Origin: Pseudomonas sp. 2FG
Lineage (GTDB): Bacteria > Pseudomonadota > Gammaproteobacteria > Pseudomonadales > Pseudomonadaceae
Reading direction: 5' to 3'
DNA: 64,000 bases
Assembly (NCBI RefSeq): GCF_005502935.1
Contig: NZ_SCMP01000013.1
Location: forward strand, 93,769-157,768
Shown here: in pieces, positions 10,860-20,293 of the stretch
Position numbering within the stretch: the first letter of the stretch is position 1
Layout of the letters: each line of letters opens with the position of its first letter
Position numbers and translations under genes: made by a program
Notes under the pieces: generated by a model
The model's input: the letters and a program-made list of their open reading frames with translations, nothing else
What the model was told of the DNA's origin: nothing
Database searches by the model: none

Positions 10860-11435
10860 TCACTTCAGCATGCCAGAGGCCTTGGCAGCGTGCGTCGCGA
10901 TGGCATCCATCAGCACTGGCGACAGGCAGTCATAAGGCTCCAGGCCTAGTGCCTTCAGCCGGGCACGCACAGCGCCCATGATGGCCGGATCCGCGCCCGA
11001 TTCGATGATCGAGGAGACGAACGCGGCGAATTGCGGCGCGGACCATCCCGGCTCCGACGACAGCTCGGCGTGGATGAAGTCGAGCCCGTAGAAGGGATGC
11101 CCGGTGTTCTCGATCCGGCCGTACATGTGCACGCCGCACTTGGTGCAGGCGTGCCGCTGGATGGTGGCCTTGGGATCGACCACTGCAAGCTTCTCGGCAT
11201 GCTCGGTGACCCTGAGCTTGTCGCGCGGCACCACCGCCACTACGGAGAAAAGTGCACCCTTCGGCTTCCAGCACTTGGTGCAGCCGCAGGCGTGGTTGTG
11301 GGCCGATTGCGAATCGACCCGCACCCGGACAGGGTCCTGAGCGCAGCGACAGACGAGGGTCCCGCCAGCGAAGTTGTCTGCGCCCGCTTGGATGCCGTTG
11401 TCGACCGACGGATGAATCGAAAATGCGCTAGTCAT
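10860..11435 (-). CDS. gfa: S-(hydroxymethyl)glutathione synthase (glutathione-dependent formaldehyde-activating enzyme)
   Basis: Zinc protein of the GFA family that promotes formation of S-hydroxymethylglutathione from formaldehyde and glutathione, the first step of glutathione-dependent formaldehyde detoxification. The 191-residue protein has the family's cysteine ligands: CRC near residue 30, CGCTKCW near 51-57 and [12 protein letters not shown] near 97-108. Length and motifs match full Gfa rather than the shorter generic GFA-domain proteins. AGGAGG lies a few bases before the ATG. No formaldehyde dehydrogenase (adhC/frmA) neighbour is seen in the window. Confidence 0.92.
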   Translation of the reverse strand: MTSAFSIHPSVDNGIQAGADNFAGGTLVCRCAQDPVRVRVDSQSAHNHACGCTKCWKPKGALFSVVAVVPRDKLRVTEHAEKLAVVDPKATIQRHACTKCGVHMYGRIENTGHPFYGLDFIHAELSSEPGWSAPQFAAFVSSIIESGADPAIMGAVRARLKALGLEPYDCLSPVLMDAIATHAAKASGMLK

Positions 11436-11617
11436 AGCCCACCTCCTTAGTAGTCCAATCGAGAATAGCGCAAAACCCTGTCCCCTGTATGAGCCCCCAG
11501 CCGCGGAGGATTCGTGAACTGCGTCGATGACTTAGTGTTGTCCCTGCCGCTCAAGAACCTGCCGGCCACGACGTAACCCCGTATTGAGTAACGGCTCGAC
11601 CAATGAAAAACATAACG

Positions 11618-11771
11618 CTAGTGTGCTGTCTCAGAATTATTGTTTCGATGACACCGGCTCGTAGGGTGCGCCGTGCGCACCAGGCACCCGGTGTCAGTGG
11701 TGCGCACGGCGCACCCTACACAGGCCAGCCGCAGCCGCTTGAGCAATGATTATTGCGAGACAGCACACTAG
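11618..11771. mobile_element. Small inverted-repeat (MITE-like) element flanked by TA
   Basis: CTAGTGTGCTGTCTC at 11618-11632 is repeated in perfect inverted orientation at 11757-11771, bounding a 154-bp segment without a gene. Similarity continues a little inward (AATTATTG against AATAATCATTG). If the outer CTA/TAG letters are set aside, the repeats begin GTGTGCTG and are flanked by TA on both sides, as expected for the TA target duplication of IS630/mariner-type elements. The interior carries a second, 21-bp inverted repeat. Assignment to a family is inference; the parent insertion sequence is not in the window. Confidence 0.55.
11661..11719. repeat. 21-bp perfect inverted repeat inside the small element
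   Basis: The 21 bases at 11661-11681 (starting GTAGGGTGCGCC) are the exact reverse complement of 11699-11719, with a 17-nt loop. A competing pairing joins GACACCGG (from 11650) with CCGGTGTC (to about 11695). In RNA this would form a very stable stem. Similar GTAGGGTGCGCC palindromes are, from general knowledge, common between genes in pseudomonads. Confidence 0.7.
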
Positions 11772-11801
11772 TGAGGCTTCATGGGGTGGCTCTTTATCAA
11801 T

Positions 11802-11834
11802 AAAAAAGAGCAGAACCGCGATGGATACCTGCTC
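11802..11834 (-). terminator. Terminator of the valine cluster
   Basis: On the minus strand, GAGCAG and CTGCTC pair across a 15-nt loop and are followed by TTTTTT. This lies about nine bases after the stop of the acyl-CoA dehydrogenase gene, the last gene of the minus-strand mms cluster. Confidence 0.7.
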
Positions 11835-11842
11835 AAAAGGGC

Positions 11843-12994
11843 TTACAGCGGATAATGGGCCAGCTCGCGGGCGATCAGCAGGCGCTGGATCTCGCTGGAG
11901 CCCTCGTAGATCTGGGTGATGCGTGCGTCGCGGTAATAACGCTCCACCGGGTAGTCCTCCAGATAGCCGTAGCCGCCGTGGATCTGCATGGCCTTGGAGC
12001 ACACGCGCTCGGCCATTTCCGAGGCGAACAGCTTGGCCTGCGAGGCTTCCGACAGGCAGGGGTGTCCGGCGCTCTTCAGGCGTGCCGCATGCAGGATCAG
12101 CAGGCGCGCGGCATTGAGCTGGGTGTGCATGTCGGCGAGCAGGTTGGCGATGCTCTGGTGCTCGATGATCGGTTGACCGAACTGCACCCGCTCCCGGGCA
12201 TAGGTCAGCGCCGCTTCGAAGGCCGCGCGGGCTATGCCCAGCGCTTGGGCCGCGATACCGATGCGGCCGCCCTCGAGGTTGGACAGGGCGATGGCCAGGC
12301 CCTTGCCGCGTGAACCGAGCAGGTTTTCCTCCGGGATCACGCAATCGCTCAGGGTCACCGCACAGGTGTCGGAGGCGCGGATGCCCATCTTGTGTTCGCT
12401 GCGGTCGACCACGAAGCCGGGGGTGTCGGTCGGTACCAGGAAGGCCGAGAGGCCCTTCTTGCCCAGTTGCGGATCGGTGACGGCGAAGACGATGGCCAGC
12501 TTGGCACGCTTGCCGTTGCTGACGAACTGCTTGGCGCCGTTGAGCAGCCACTGGCCGTCACGCAGCACGGCGCGGGTGCGCAGGTTGTGGGCTTCGGAAC
12601 CGGCCTGGGGCTCGGTCAGGCAGAAGCAGCCGATCGCCTGGCCGCTGGCCAGCGCGGGCAGCCAGGTTTGCTTCTGCGCCTGGGTGCCGTACCTGAGGAT
12701 GGGGCCGCAGCCGACCGAGTTGTGGATGCTCATCAGCGCACCGACGGCACCGTCGCCGGCGGAGATTTCCTCCACCGCCAGGGCATAGGCGACGTAGTCG
12801 ATATAGGAGCCGCCCCATTCCTCCGGCACCACCATGCCGAGCAGGCCCAGCTCGCCCATCTGCGCCACCAGGGCATCGTCGATCCAGCCGGCCTTTTCCC
12901 ATGCCTGGGCCTTGGGCGCGATCTCGCGGCGGGCGAAATCGCGGGCCAGGTCGCGGATCATGCGTTGTTCTTCGCTCAGTTCGAGGTCGTGCAT
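11843..12994 (-). CDS. Acyl-CoA dehydrogenase of the valine cluster (probable isobutyryl-CoA dehydrogenase)
   Basis: FAD-dependent dehydrogenase that would convert isobutyryl-CoA to methacrylyl-CoA in valine breakdown. The 383-residue protein has the acyl-CoA dehydrogenase signatures [16 protein letters not shown] in the middle domain and [20 protein letters not shown] in the C-terminal domain. The catalytic Glu sits in [18 protein letters not shown]. The start is the ATG at 12994; upstream codons in the same frame belong to the 3' end of the hydrolase region. It is the last gene of the cluster, 29 bp after the hydrolase. Substrate is inferred from context. Confidence 0.87.
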   Translation of the reverse strand: MHDLELSEEQRMIRDLARDFARREIAPKAQAWEKAGWIDDALVAQMGELGLLGMVVPEEWGGSYIDYVAYALAVEEISAGDGAVGALMSIHNSVGCGPILRYGTQAQKQTWLPALASGQAIGCFCLTEPQAGSEAHNLRTRAVLRDGQWLLNGAKQFVSNGKRAKLAIVFAVTDPQLGKKGLSAFLVPTDTPGFVVDRSEHKMGIRASDTCAVTLSDCVIPEENLLGSRGKGLAIALSNLEGGRIGIAAQALGIARAAFEAALTYARERVQFGQPIIEHQSIANLLADMHTQLNAARLLILHAARLKSAGHPCLSEASQAKLFASEMAERVCSKAMQIHGGYGYLEDYPVERYYRDARITQIYEGSSEIQRLLIARELAHYPL

Positions 12995-13023
12995 CGGGTA
13001 TCTCTCTGGTTCTGTGGCACTGC

Positions 13024-14118
13024 TCAGGCCGAAACCGTGCGGCGGGATTTGCTGGCGGCCGGCTTGAAGCCGGTAAAGAAGTCGTGCACCCGTTCGGCGG
13101 TAACCGCCGCCAGGCTGGGCGGATTCCAGCGCGGGGTCTTGTCCTTGTCGATGATCAGCGCGCGCACGCCCTCCATGATGTCGCCCTTGGCGAACCACTG
13201 GCGACCGAGGTGCAGCTCCAGCTCGAAACAGTCGGCCAGCGGCAGCTCGCGACCGCGGCGCAGCAGCTCCAGGGTGACGCTCATGGCCAGCGGCGAGCGG
13301 CTATCCAGCAGCTTGACGGTTGCCTCGGCCCAGTCGTGAAACTCGGGGCGGGTTTCTGCCAGCAGTGCAGCGCGGATGGACGGAATATCCGGGAGAGAGA
13401 AGTGCTCGTCGATGGCCTGGCGCAAGGCCTTGAACGCCGCGCCTGGCAGCTTGTTGCTGGCCAAGGTGGCGAGCAGGGTGCGCAGGGCTTCCTGGGGATG
13501 GGTAGTCCAGGCCATATTGTCGAGGCAGCGATCGAACTCTGGGAGCAGATCGCTGGGCAGACACCAGTCGGCCAGGCGCGCATAAAGCGCATCGGCAGAC
13601 CTAACCTGGGAGCCGGTTACGCCCAGGTAGAGCCCCAGTTCGCCCGGCAGGCGCGAGAGAAAGTAACTGCCGCCGACATCGGGGAAGTAGCCGATGCCGA
13701 CTTCCGGCATGCCCATCTTCACGCGCTCGGTGATCACCCGCAGCGAGGCGCCCTGGACCAGCCCCATGCCGCCGCCGAGCACGAAACCGTCCATCAACGC
13801 CAGGATGGGTTTTTCATAGTCATGGATGTAGTGGTCGAGGGCATATTCTTCCTCGAAGAAAATGCTGTGCAGGTTATCGCCGGACTCATAGCTGTCGTAG
13901 AGCGAGCGGATATCGCCGCCGGCACAGAAGGCTTTCTCCCCGGTGGCGCGCAGCACCACGGCGAGGATGGCCGGGTCCGCTTCCCAGGCCTGCAACTGCT
14001 GCCAAAGGAAACGAACCATCGGCAGGGTCAAGGCGTTCAGCTCGCCCGGACGGTTGAGGGTCAGATGGCCGATGCGGTTGCGTACCGCAGCCAGCACGGG
14101 GGCCTCGATCTCGCTCAT
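13024..14118 (-). CDS. 3-hydroxyisobutyryl-CoA hydrolase (crotonase fold)
   Basis: Hydrolyses 3-hydroxyisobutyryl-CoA to free 3-hydroxyisobutyrate, the valine-specific CoA-releasing step. The 364-residue length and the motifs [39 protein letters not shown] and [21 protein letters not shown] are those of the HIBCH/ECH_2 group rather than of ordinary enoyl-CoA hydratases. The start codon lies two bases after the mmsB stop, so the two are probably translationally coupled. The product is the MmsB substrate. Confidence 0.9.
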   Translation of the reverse strand: MSEIEAPVLAAVRNRIGHLTLNRPGELNALTLPMVRFLWQQLQAWEADPAILAVVLRATGEKAFCAGGDIRSLYDSYESGDNLHSIFFEEEYALDHYIHDYEKPILALMDGFVLGGGMGLVQGASLRVITERVKMGMPEVGIGYFPDVGGSYFLSRLPGELGLYLGVTGSQVRSADALYARLADWCLPSDLLPEFDRCLDNMAWTTHPQEALRTLLATLASNKLPGAAFKALRQAIDEHFSLPDIPSIRAALLAETRPEFHDWAEATVKLLDSRSPLAMSVTLELLRRGRELPLADCFELELHLGRQWFAKGDIMEGVRALIIDKDKTPRWNPPSLAAVTAERVHDFFTGFKPAASKSRRTVSA

Positions 14119-14120
14119 GC

Positions 14121-15023
14121 TCAGGCGTCCTTGCGGTACAGGTTGATGATCGCCGAGAAGTCCAGGCCGCCGTTGCCCTGGGCGCTGAAGCTCTGGTACA
14201 GCTGCTGGGCCAGGGCGCCGAGGATCACCGGCTGGCGTGCCTGCTTGGCCGATTCAGTCGCTAGCCCCAGATCCTTGAGCATCAGGTCGGTGCCGAAGCC
14301 GCCGCTGTAGCCGCGCGAGGCGGGCGCATTTTCCAGCACGTCAGGGAAGGGGTTGTAGGTGTCCGAGCTCCAGCAGCGCCCGCTTGAGGTGTTGATGATG
14401 CCGGCCAGCACCTTGGCGTCCATACCCAGCGATACGCCGAGTGCCATGGCTTCGGAAACACCGATCATGGAGATGCCCAGTAGCATGTTGTTCGCCACCT
14501 TGGCCACCTGGCCGTTGCCGGAGTCGCCGCAGTGCACGATGTTCTTGCCCATGGCGGCGAGAATCGGCTGGGCTCGGTCGAAGTCGGCGGCAGTGCCACC
14601 GACCATGAAGGTCAGGGTGCCGGCCGTGGCGCCGCCGGTGCCGCCGGAGACCGGCGCATCGAGCATCGGGTTGCCGTGCTCGGCGGCAGCCTTGGCGACT
14701 TCGCGGGCGCTGAGCGGATCGATGGTCGAGCAGTCGATCAGCATGACCCCGGCACGGAGGTTGGCGAGCAGACCGTCCTCGCCCAGGTAGACGCTTTTCA
14801 CCTGGGCGGCGGCGGGCAGCATGGTGATGATCAGTTCGGCATCGCTCTGGGCGATGGCGGCGGGCGAGGCGGCGGGCGAGGCGGCGGCAGCGGCGCCGAG
14901 TTCGACCAGGGCGGCAATAGCCGGGGAGGCCGGGTCGAATACGCTCAGCTGGTGACCCGCCTTGAGCAGATTTTGGGCCATGGGCCCGCCCATGTTGCCG
15001 AGACCGAGAAAGCCGATATGCAT
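14121..15023 (-). CDS. mmsB: 3-hydroxyisobutyrate dehydrogenase
   Basis: NAD-dependent oxidation of 3-hydroxyisobutyrate to methylmalonate semialdehyde in valine catabolism. The 300-residue protein starts with the Rossmann motif GFLGLGNMGGPMAQNL. It carries DAPVSGGTGGATAGTLTFMVGG for substrate binding, and the family's catalytic lysine lies in GQVAKVANNMLLG. A short in-frame duplication codes ASPAASPAA near residues 47-55 (DNG repeat at about 14863-14890) in a surface region. It sits between the enoyl-CoA hydratase and hydrolase genes of the same operon. Confidence 0.94.
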   Translation of the reverse strand: MHIGFLGLGNMGGPMAQNLLKAGHQLSVFDPASPAIAALVELGAAAAASPAASPAAIAQSDAELIITMLPAAAQVKSVYLGEDGLLANLRAGVMLIDCSTIDPLSAREVAKAAAEHGNPMLDAPVSGGTGGATAGTLTFMVGGTAADFDRAQPILAAMGKNIVHCGDSGNGQVAKVANNMLLGISMIGVSEAMALGVSLGMDAKVLAGIINTSSGRCWSSDTYNPFPDVLENAPASRGYSGGFGTDLMLKDLGLATESAKQARQPVILGALAQQLYQSFSAQGNGGLDFSAIINLYRKDA

Positions 15024-15057
15024 GGTGGATACCTTTTGTGTTGGTTCTTGTCAGGTT

Positions 15058-15831
15058 TCAGCGATGCTTGAACTGCGCCGGGCGCTTCTCGATGAAGGCG
15101 GCCATGCCTTCCTTCTGGTCGGCGGTGGCGAATATCGAGTGGAACAGCCGGCGCTCGAAGCGCACGCCTTCGCTCAGGCCGCCCTCGAACACGCGGTTGA
15201 TGCATTCCTTGACCATCATGCTGCTCGGCAAGGATTTTTCCGCGATGGCATGGGCGGCCTTGAGGGTTTCTTCCAGCAAGCTGTCGGCGGGTAGTACGCG
15301 GGCCACCAGGCCGGCGCGCTCGGCTTCCTGGGCGTCCATCTGGCGGCCGGTCAGGCACATCTCCATGGCCTTGGCCTTGCCGAGGGCACGGGTCAGACGC
15401 TGGGTGCCGCCGATCCCGGGGAGTACGCCGAGGGTGATTTCCGGCTGGCCGAACCTGGCGTTGTCGGCGGCGTAGATGAAGTCGCACATCAGCGCCAGTT
15501 CACAACCGCCGCCCAGGGCGTAGCCGGCCACCGCCGCGATCAGCGGTTTGCGCCTGTTGCCGATGCGGTCGGCGGCGGCGAAGAAGTCGTCCAGGTAGAT
15601 CTGCGGATAGCACAGCTCGGCCATTTCCTTGATATCGGCACCGGCGGCGAAGGCCTTGGCCGAGCCGGTGAGAACCATACAGCCGATGCCGGGGTCGCTC
15701 TCCAGGCGGTCTAATGCCAGGTTCAGCTCGGCGATCAGTTGGCCATTGAGAGCGTTGAGCGCCTGGGGACGATTGAGGGTGATTAGCCCGACACGCCCTT
15801 GGACGTCGAGCAGCAGGGTTTCAAATTGCAT
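15058..15831 (-). CDS. Enoyl-CoA hydratase
   Basis: 257-residue crotonase that would hydrate methacrylyl-CoA to 3-hydroxyisobutyryl-CoA here. The oxyanion-hole segments are [11 protein letters not shown] and [14 protein letters not shown]. The two catalytic glutamates lie in GGGCELAL and [18 protein letters not shown], both as in classical ECH. CAGGAG lies before the ATG. It is placed between mmsA and mmsB and may also serve isoleucine breakdown, because the adjoining cluster lacks its own hydratase. Confidence 0.9.
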   Translation of the reverse strand: MQFETLLLDVQGRVGLITLNRPQALNALNGQLIAELNLALDRLESDPGIGCMVLTGSAKAFAAGADIKEMAELCYPQIYLDDFFAAADRIGNRRKPLIAAVAGYALGGGCELALMCDFIYAADNARFGQPEITLGVLPGIGGTQRLTRALGKAKAMEMCLTGRQMDAQEAERAGLVARVLPADSLLEETLKAAHAIAEKSLPSSMMVKECINRVFEGGLSEGVRFERRLFHSIFATADQKEGMAAFIEKRPAQFKHR

Positions 15832-15856
15832 GACGCAGACTCCTGAGTCAGGCAGG

Positions 15857-15880
15857 CGCCAGGCAGGCGCCTGCCTGGCG
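15857..15880. repeat. 24-bp perfect palindrome between mmsA and the enoyl-CoA hydratase gene
   Basis: CGCCAGGCAGGC at 15857-15868 is followed directly by its own reverse complement to 15880. Part of it is repeated once more just beside it (GGCAGGCGCC at 15851-15860). It lies in the 51-bp gap behind the mmsA stop on the minus strand, so the transcript could form a hairpin that trims or protects mmsA mRNA relative to the downstream genes. There is no U-run. Confidence 0.6.
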
Positions 15881-15882
15881 GC

Positions 15883-17406
15883 TTATTTCAGGGTGATGGT
15901 GGTGTTGACGGCGCCGCTGACTTCGTCTTCGTCGAACCAGCGCTGGGTGACGGTCTTGGTCTGGGTATAGAACTGCACCACCTGCTTGCCGTACGGGCCA
16001 AGGTCGCCGAGCTTGGATGCGCGCGAGCCGCTGAAGGAGAACAGCGGTACCGGCACCGGGATTGGCACGTTGATGCCGACCTGGCCGACGTCGATTTCTT
16101 CTTGGAAGTGCCGTGCAGCGGCGCCGGAGCGGGTGAACAGGGCCGTGCCGTTACCGTTCGGATTGGCGTTGATCAGCGCGATGGCATCGTTCAGGGTGTC
16201 GGCGTGCAAGACGCAGAGTACCGGGCCGAAGATCTCTTCGCGGTAGATGCTCATGTCGGTGGTCACGCCGGAGAAGATGGTCGGGCCGACGAAGTTGCCC
16301 TGGGCGTAGCCAGCCACCTCGGGGTTGCGACCGTCCAGTTCCAGCGTGGCGCCTTCGCCGATGCCCTTGGCGATCAGGCTGCCGATGCGATCCAGCGCCG
16401 AGCAGGACACCACCGGGCCGATGTCGGTGCCCGGCTCGGCGCCACCGCTGATCTTCAGGGTCTTGGTTTTCTCGATCAGCTCCGGCAACCAGCTCTGTGC
16501 TTCGCCGACCAGGATCACCACTGGCAGCGCCATGCAGCGCTGGCCGGCGGCACCGAAGGCGGCGCCGAGCAGGTTGTTCAGGGTCTGCGACTTGTTCGCG
16601 TCCGGCAGCACGATGGCGTGGTTCTTCGCGCCCATCATGCACTGTGCGCGTTTGCCGTTCTGGGTGGCGCGGTTATAGACGTGGGTGCCGACCTTGGTCG
16701 AGCCGACGAAGGACACGGCCTTGATATCCGGGTGATCGCAGATCAGGTTGACCGCATCGACGCCACCGTGGATGACGTTGAGCACGCCCGGCGGCACCCC
16801 TGCCTCCATGGCCAGTTCGGCCAGACGCATGGTCACCATCGGATCCTGCTCGGACGGCTTGAGGACGAAGGTGTTGCCGGTGGCGATGGCCATCGGGAAC
16901 ATCCACAGCGGAATCATCGCCGGGAAGTTGAACGGGGTGATGCCGGCGCACACGCCCAGCGGCTGCAGCAGGGTATAGGTGTCGACGCCGCCGGCGACGT
17001 TGTTGGCCAGCTCGCCGAGTTGCAGGTTGCCGATGCTGGCGGCGTGCTCGACCACTTCCAGGCCGCGGAACACGTCGCCTTCGGCGTCCGGCAGGGTCTT
17101 GCCTTGTTCGGCGGTGAGGATCGCCGCCAGCTCCTTGATGTTCTCGCGGATCAGCTGCTGGTACTTGAGGAAGATCCGTGCGCGGGCGCCGATGGGAGTC
17201 TTGCGCCAGGTCTTGAACGCTTCCTTGGCGCTGGCCACGGCGGCGTTCATCTCTTCGGTTGTGGCGAAGGGCACGCGGGCCAGCACTTCCTGGGTGGCCG
17301 GGTTGACCACGTCGCGCCAGTGGCTGGTGGTGGATTCGACCAGCTTGCCGCCGATCAGCAGCTTGACGGTGGGAACGCTGTTCTGGATGTTTGCTTGCGC
17401 TGTCAT
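15883..17406 (-). CDS. mmsA: CoA-acylating methylmalonate-semialdehyde dehydrogenase
   Basis: Converts methylmalonate semialdehyde to propionyl-CoA with NAD and CoA, the last valine-specific step. The 507-residue protein is a typical MmsA-type aldehyde dehydrogenase. It has [23 protein letters not shown], the NAD-binding SFVGSTKVG, the catalytic Cys in [12 protein letters not shown] and the C-terminal [32 protein letters not shown] precedes the ATG. It is the first gene of the minus-strand cluster and diverges from a LysR-type regulator. Confidence 0.95.
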   Translation of the reverse strand: MTAQANIQNSVPTVKLLIGGKLVESTTSHWRDVVNPATQEVLARVPFATTEEMNAAVASAKEAFKTWRKTPIGARARIFLKYQQLIRENIKELAAILTAEQGKTLPDAEGDVFRGLEVVEHAASIGNLQLGELANNVAGGVDTYTLLQPLGVCAGITPFNFPAMIPLWMFPMAIATGNTFVLKPSEQDPMVTMRLAELAMEAGVPPGVLNVIHGGVDAVNLICDHPDIKAVSFVGSTKVGTHVYNRATQNGKRAQCMMGAKNHAIVLPDANKSQTLNNLLGAAFGAAGQRCMALPVVILVGEAQSWLPELIEKTKTLKISGGAEPGTDIGPVVSCSALDRIGSLIAKGIGEGATLELDGRNPEVAGYAQGNFVGPTIFSGVTTDMSIYREEIFGPVLCVLHADTLNDAIALINANPNGNGTALFTRSGAAARHFQEEIDVGQVGINVPIPVPVPLFSFSGSRASKLGDLGPYGKQVVQFYTQTKTVTQRWFDEDEVSGAVNTTITLK

Positions 17407-17489
17407 TCTGACTCCAGCCTTTCGAGGGCAGATGCTGTGGGTGATCTCATCGCGGGGGGCTTTGAGCGCCTTGGCTTCGATCCTAGCAG

Positions 17490-17542
17490 TGCGTTTTTGT
17501 CTGTAGCAATGCGGGTATATGCAGGGCTATTCTGCGTTTTTG
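17490..17542. promoter_or_regulatory. Direct repeats in the mmsA/LysR divergent promoter region
   Basis: TGCGTTTTTG occurs exactly at 17490-17499 and 17533-17542, 43 bp apart (about four helical turns), in the 157-bp gap between mmsA and the regulator. An imperfect palindrome, TGCACAATTGCG, directly follows the second copy. Sites of this kind fit LysR-type control of the divergent pair, but no binding consensus is known to me. Confidence 0.35.
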
Positions 17543-17563
17543 CACAATTGCGAGGTCGGCTTC

Positions 17564-18463
17564 ATGGATTGGGATAACCTGCGCTATTTCCTCGAACTCT
17601 CCCGCGCGGGCAAGCTGACGGCGGCCGCGCGCAGGCTGGGCGTCGACCACACCACGGTGGCGCGCCGTGTGCAGGCCCTGGAAAAGAGCCTGGAGGCCCA
17701 GCTGTTTATCCGCGCGGCGGCGGGCTACAGCCTGACCGAGGCGGGGCGGAATCTGCTGCCTCAGGCAGAAGCGATGGAGAGCGCTTGTTCGGCCATAGAA
17801 CAAGCGAGGGCCGGGTCGGGGGACAGTCTCTCCGGCCAGGTGCGGATCGGTGCGACCGAGGGCTACGGCTGCGTCATGCTGGCCCCGCAACTGGCCGTGC
17901 TCACCCGGCGTTATCCGCATCTGGGCATCGACCTGCTGGCTGTGCCGCGCATGGTGCAACTGTCGCGACACGAGGCCGATATCGTGATTACCCTGGAGCG
18001 GCCGGTACGTGGGCCGTTCATCATCACCAAGCTGACCGATTACGTGCTCAAGCTCTATGCCTCGGCCAGCTATCTAGAGCAGCATCCGCCCATTCGCCAG
18101 CGGGATGACCTGCGCGAGCACGGTTTCGTCAGCTATATCGAAGACTTGCTCTACAGCAAGGAGCTGCTTTACCTCGATGAAATCGGCCGGCCTCGCCATG
18201 TCGCGCTGCGCAGTACCAGCATTCTCGCGCAGCAGCAGGCAACCGCAGCCGGGGCCGGGATTGCCATTCTCCCGTCCTTCTCCGCCGATGCGGACCCACG
18301 GCTGAAACGCGTGCTGGGCGAGCAGATCGAGTTCACTCGAACCTTCTGGATGTTGATGCCGATCGAGCTCAAGGACATTGCCCGGATGAAGACCACCTGG
18401 AACTTTCTGCGGGAAATGGCGGCGGCGAACCAGGGACTGTTGATGGGCCGTCAGCTGGACTGA
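17564..18463 (+). CDS. LysR-family regulator of the mms cluster
   Basis: 299-residue LysR-type regulator with an N-terminal winged helix (MDWDNLRYFLELSRAGKLTAAARRLGVDHTTVARRVQALE, where HTTVARRV is the recognition helix) and a periplasmic-binding-like effector domain from about residue 90. The ATG at 17564 gives the standard N-terminus; an upstream in-frame ATG at 17519 adds 15 residues unlike the family. Divergent orientation from mmsA suggests it controls valine catabolism, though many pseudomonads use an AraC-type MmsR for that job. Confidence 0.85.
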   Translation: MDWDNLRYFLELSRAGKLTAAARRLGVDHTTVARRVQALEKSLEAQLFIRAAAGYSLTEAGRNLLPQAEAMESACSAIEQARAGSGDSLSGQVRIGATEGYGCVMLAPQLAVLTRRYPHLGIDLLAVPRMVQLSRHEADIVITLERPVRGPFIITKLTDYVLKLYASASYLEQHPPIRQRDDLREHGFVSYIEDLLYSKELLYLDEIGRPRHVALRSTSILAQQQATAAGAGIAILPSFSADADPRLKRVLGEQIEFTRTFWMLMPIELKDIARMKTTWNFLREMAAANQGLLMGRQLD

Positions 18464-18584
18464 GTAGTTTTCCGGCCTGTCCAAATCGCTCACTGACAAT
18501 GGTGGCTTTCGACATTGTCGCCATCGGCCCGCAGCGCGAATATCCGGTTAATTCCACATACGAACAAACCGGGGAGTCATAGCG

Positions 18585-20249
18585 ATGCGCGATTACCTTA
18601 CCGCCGCAACTGGGTTCGATTACACCAGTACGGCCGACGCCGACCTTGCGGGCTCTCTCGATGCCCTCAATGCCTGTGTCGAATGCTGCGACCGGCATGC
18701 CTTGCCGGGGCGCATCGCGTTGTTCTGGGAGGGCCGTGACGGCTCGGTCGCCAACTACAGCTTCAGCCAGCTGAAAGAACTCTCCGGGCGTTTCGCCAAT
18801 TTCCTCCACAGCCAAGGCGTGCGCCCCGGCGACTGCGTGTCGGGCCTCTTGCCGCGCACCCCGGAGCTGCTCATCACCATCCTCGGGACCTGGCGCCTCG
18901 GTGCGGTCTATCAACCGCTGTTCACCGCCTTCGGCCCGAAAGCCATCGAACACCGGGTGAAGATCGCCGGCCCCCGGGTGTTGGTCACCGACGGCACGAA
19001 TCGGCCGAAACTCGATGAGGTGGACAACCCGCCGACCCTGGTCACAGTTGGCGGCGCCAAGGGGCAGGGCATCGCCCGTGGCGATTTCAGCTTCTGGGCG
19101 GAAATCGAGCGGCATTCCCCGGCGTTCGAACCGGTCATGCGCAGCGCCGAAGACCCGTTCCTGATGATGTTCACCTCGGGCACCACCGGGCCGGCGAAAC
19201 CCTTGCCGGTGCCGCTCAAGGCGCTGATCGCGTTTATCGGCTACATGCGCGATGCGATCGACCTACGCCCCGAAGATTCGTTCTGGAACCTCGCCGATCC
19301 GGGCTGGGCCTATGGGCTCTACTACGCGGTGACCGGACCGCTGGCGATGGGGCATCCGACCACCTTCTACGATGGCCCGTTCACGGTCGAAAGCACCTGC
19401 CGGATCATCCGCAAATATGCCATCAGCAATCTGGCCGGCTCGCCGACGGCGTATCGGATGCTGCTGGCCAACGCCGCCGAGGTCGCCCAGTCGATCAAGG
19501 GCTGCCTGCGCGTAGCCAGCAGTGCCGGCGAACCGCTCACCCCGGAGGTGATCCGCTGGTTCGACGCTCAGCTTGGCGTACCGATCCACGACCATTACGG
19601 GCAGACCGAGACGGGCATGGTGCTGTGCAACCACCACGCGCTGGAGCACCCGGTGCGCATCGGCGCGGCAGGCTTCTCGGTGCCCGGTCATAGGGTCGTA
19701 GTACTCGATGAGCAGAACCGCGAATTGCCGCCAGGCGAGCCGGGCATCCTCGCCATTGACCGTAAGCACTCGCCGCTGTTCTGGTTTCCCGGTTATCTGG
19801 GGGTGCCGACCAAGGCCTTTGTCGGCGACTACTACCTGAGTGGCGACACGGTCGAGCTGAACGACGACGGCAGCATCAGCTTCGTCGGTCGCGCGGACGA
19901 TGTGATCACCACGTCCGGCTACCGGATTGGCCCCTTCGATGTCGAGAGCGCGCTGATCGAGCATCCGGCGGTGATCGAAGCCGCGGTGATCGGCAAACCG
20001 GACCCGGAACGCACCGAACTGATCAAAGCCTTCGTGGTGCTCGGCGCGCAGTACCTGCCCTCGCCGCAGTTGGCCGAAGAACTGCAGCAGTACGTGCGCA
20101 AGCGCCTGTCCGCCCACGCCTATCCGCGGGAAGTCGAGTTCGTGCTCGAACTGCCGAAGACCCCGAGCGGCAAAATTCAGCGTTTCCTGCTGCGTAATCA
20201 GGAAATCGCCAAACAGCGTGAAGCCGAACCGCACTCGGCGGCGCAGTGA
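18585..20249 (+). CDS. AMP-forming acyl-CoA synthetase of a branched acyl-CoA cluster
   Basis: 554-residue ANL-family ligase close to the acetyl/propionyl-CoA synthetase branch. Motifs are FTSGTTGPAKPLPVPL (P-loop), HDHYGQTETGMVL, GRADDVITTSGYRIGPFDVE (hinge) and LPKTPSGKIQRFLL with the catalytic lysine. GGGGAG precedes the ATG. It heads a four-gene run (ligase, HSD10-like dehydrogenase, thiolase, acyl-CoA dehydrogenase) whose order is familiar from isoleucine/2-methylbutyrate clusters of pseudomonads, so the substrate may be a short branched acid such as 2-methylbutyrate. This is inference. Confidence 0.85.
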   Translation: MRDYLTAATGFDYTSTADADLAGSLDALNACVECCDRHALPGRIALFWEGRDGSVANYSFSQLKELSGRFANFLHSQGVRPGDCVSGLLPRTPELLITILGTWRLGAVYQPLFTAFGPKAIEHRVKIAGPRVLVTDGTNRPKLDEVDNPPTLVTVGGAKGQGIARGDFSFWAEIERHSPAFEPVMRSAEDPFLMMFTSGTTGPAKPLPVPLKALIAFIGYMRDAIDLRPEDSFWNLADPGWAYGLYYAVTGPLAMGHPTTFYDGPFTVESTCRIIRKYAISNLAGSPTAYRMLLANAAEVAQSIKGCLRVASSAGEPLTPEVIRWFDAQLGVPIHDHYGQTETGMVLCNHHALEHPVRIGAAGFSVPGHRVVVLDEQNRELPPGEPGILAIDRKHSPLFWFPGYLGVPTKAFVGDYYLSGDTVELNDDGSISFVGRADDVITTSGYRIGPFDVESALIEHPAVIEAAVIGKPDPERTELIKAFVVLGAQYLPSPQLAEELQQYVRKRLSAHAYPREVEFVLELPKTPSGKIQRFLLRNQEIAKQREAEPHSAAQ

Positions 20250-20293
20250 GTCAGGCGTGATCGACCCAGTACTGATTGATTAAGGAGAGCGTT

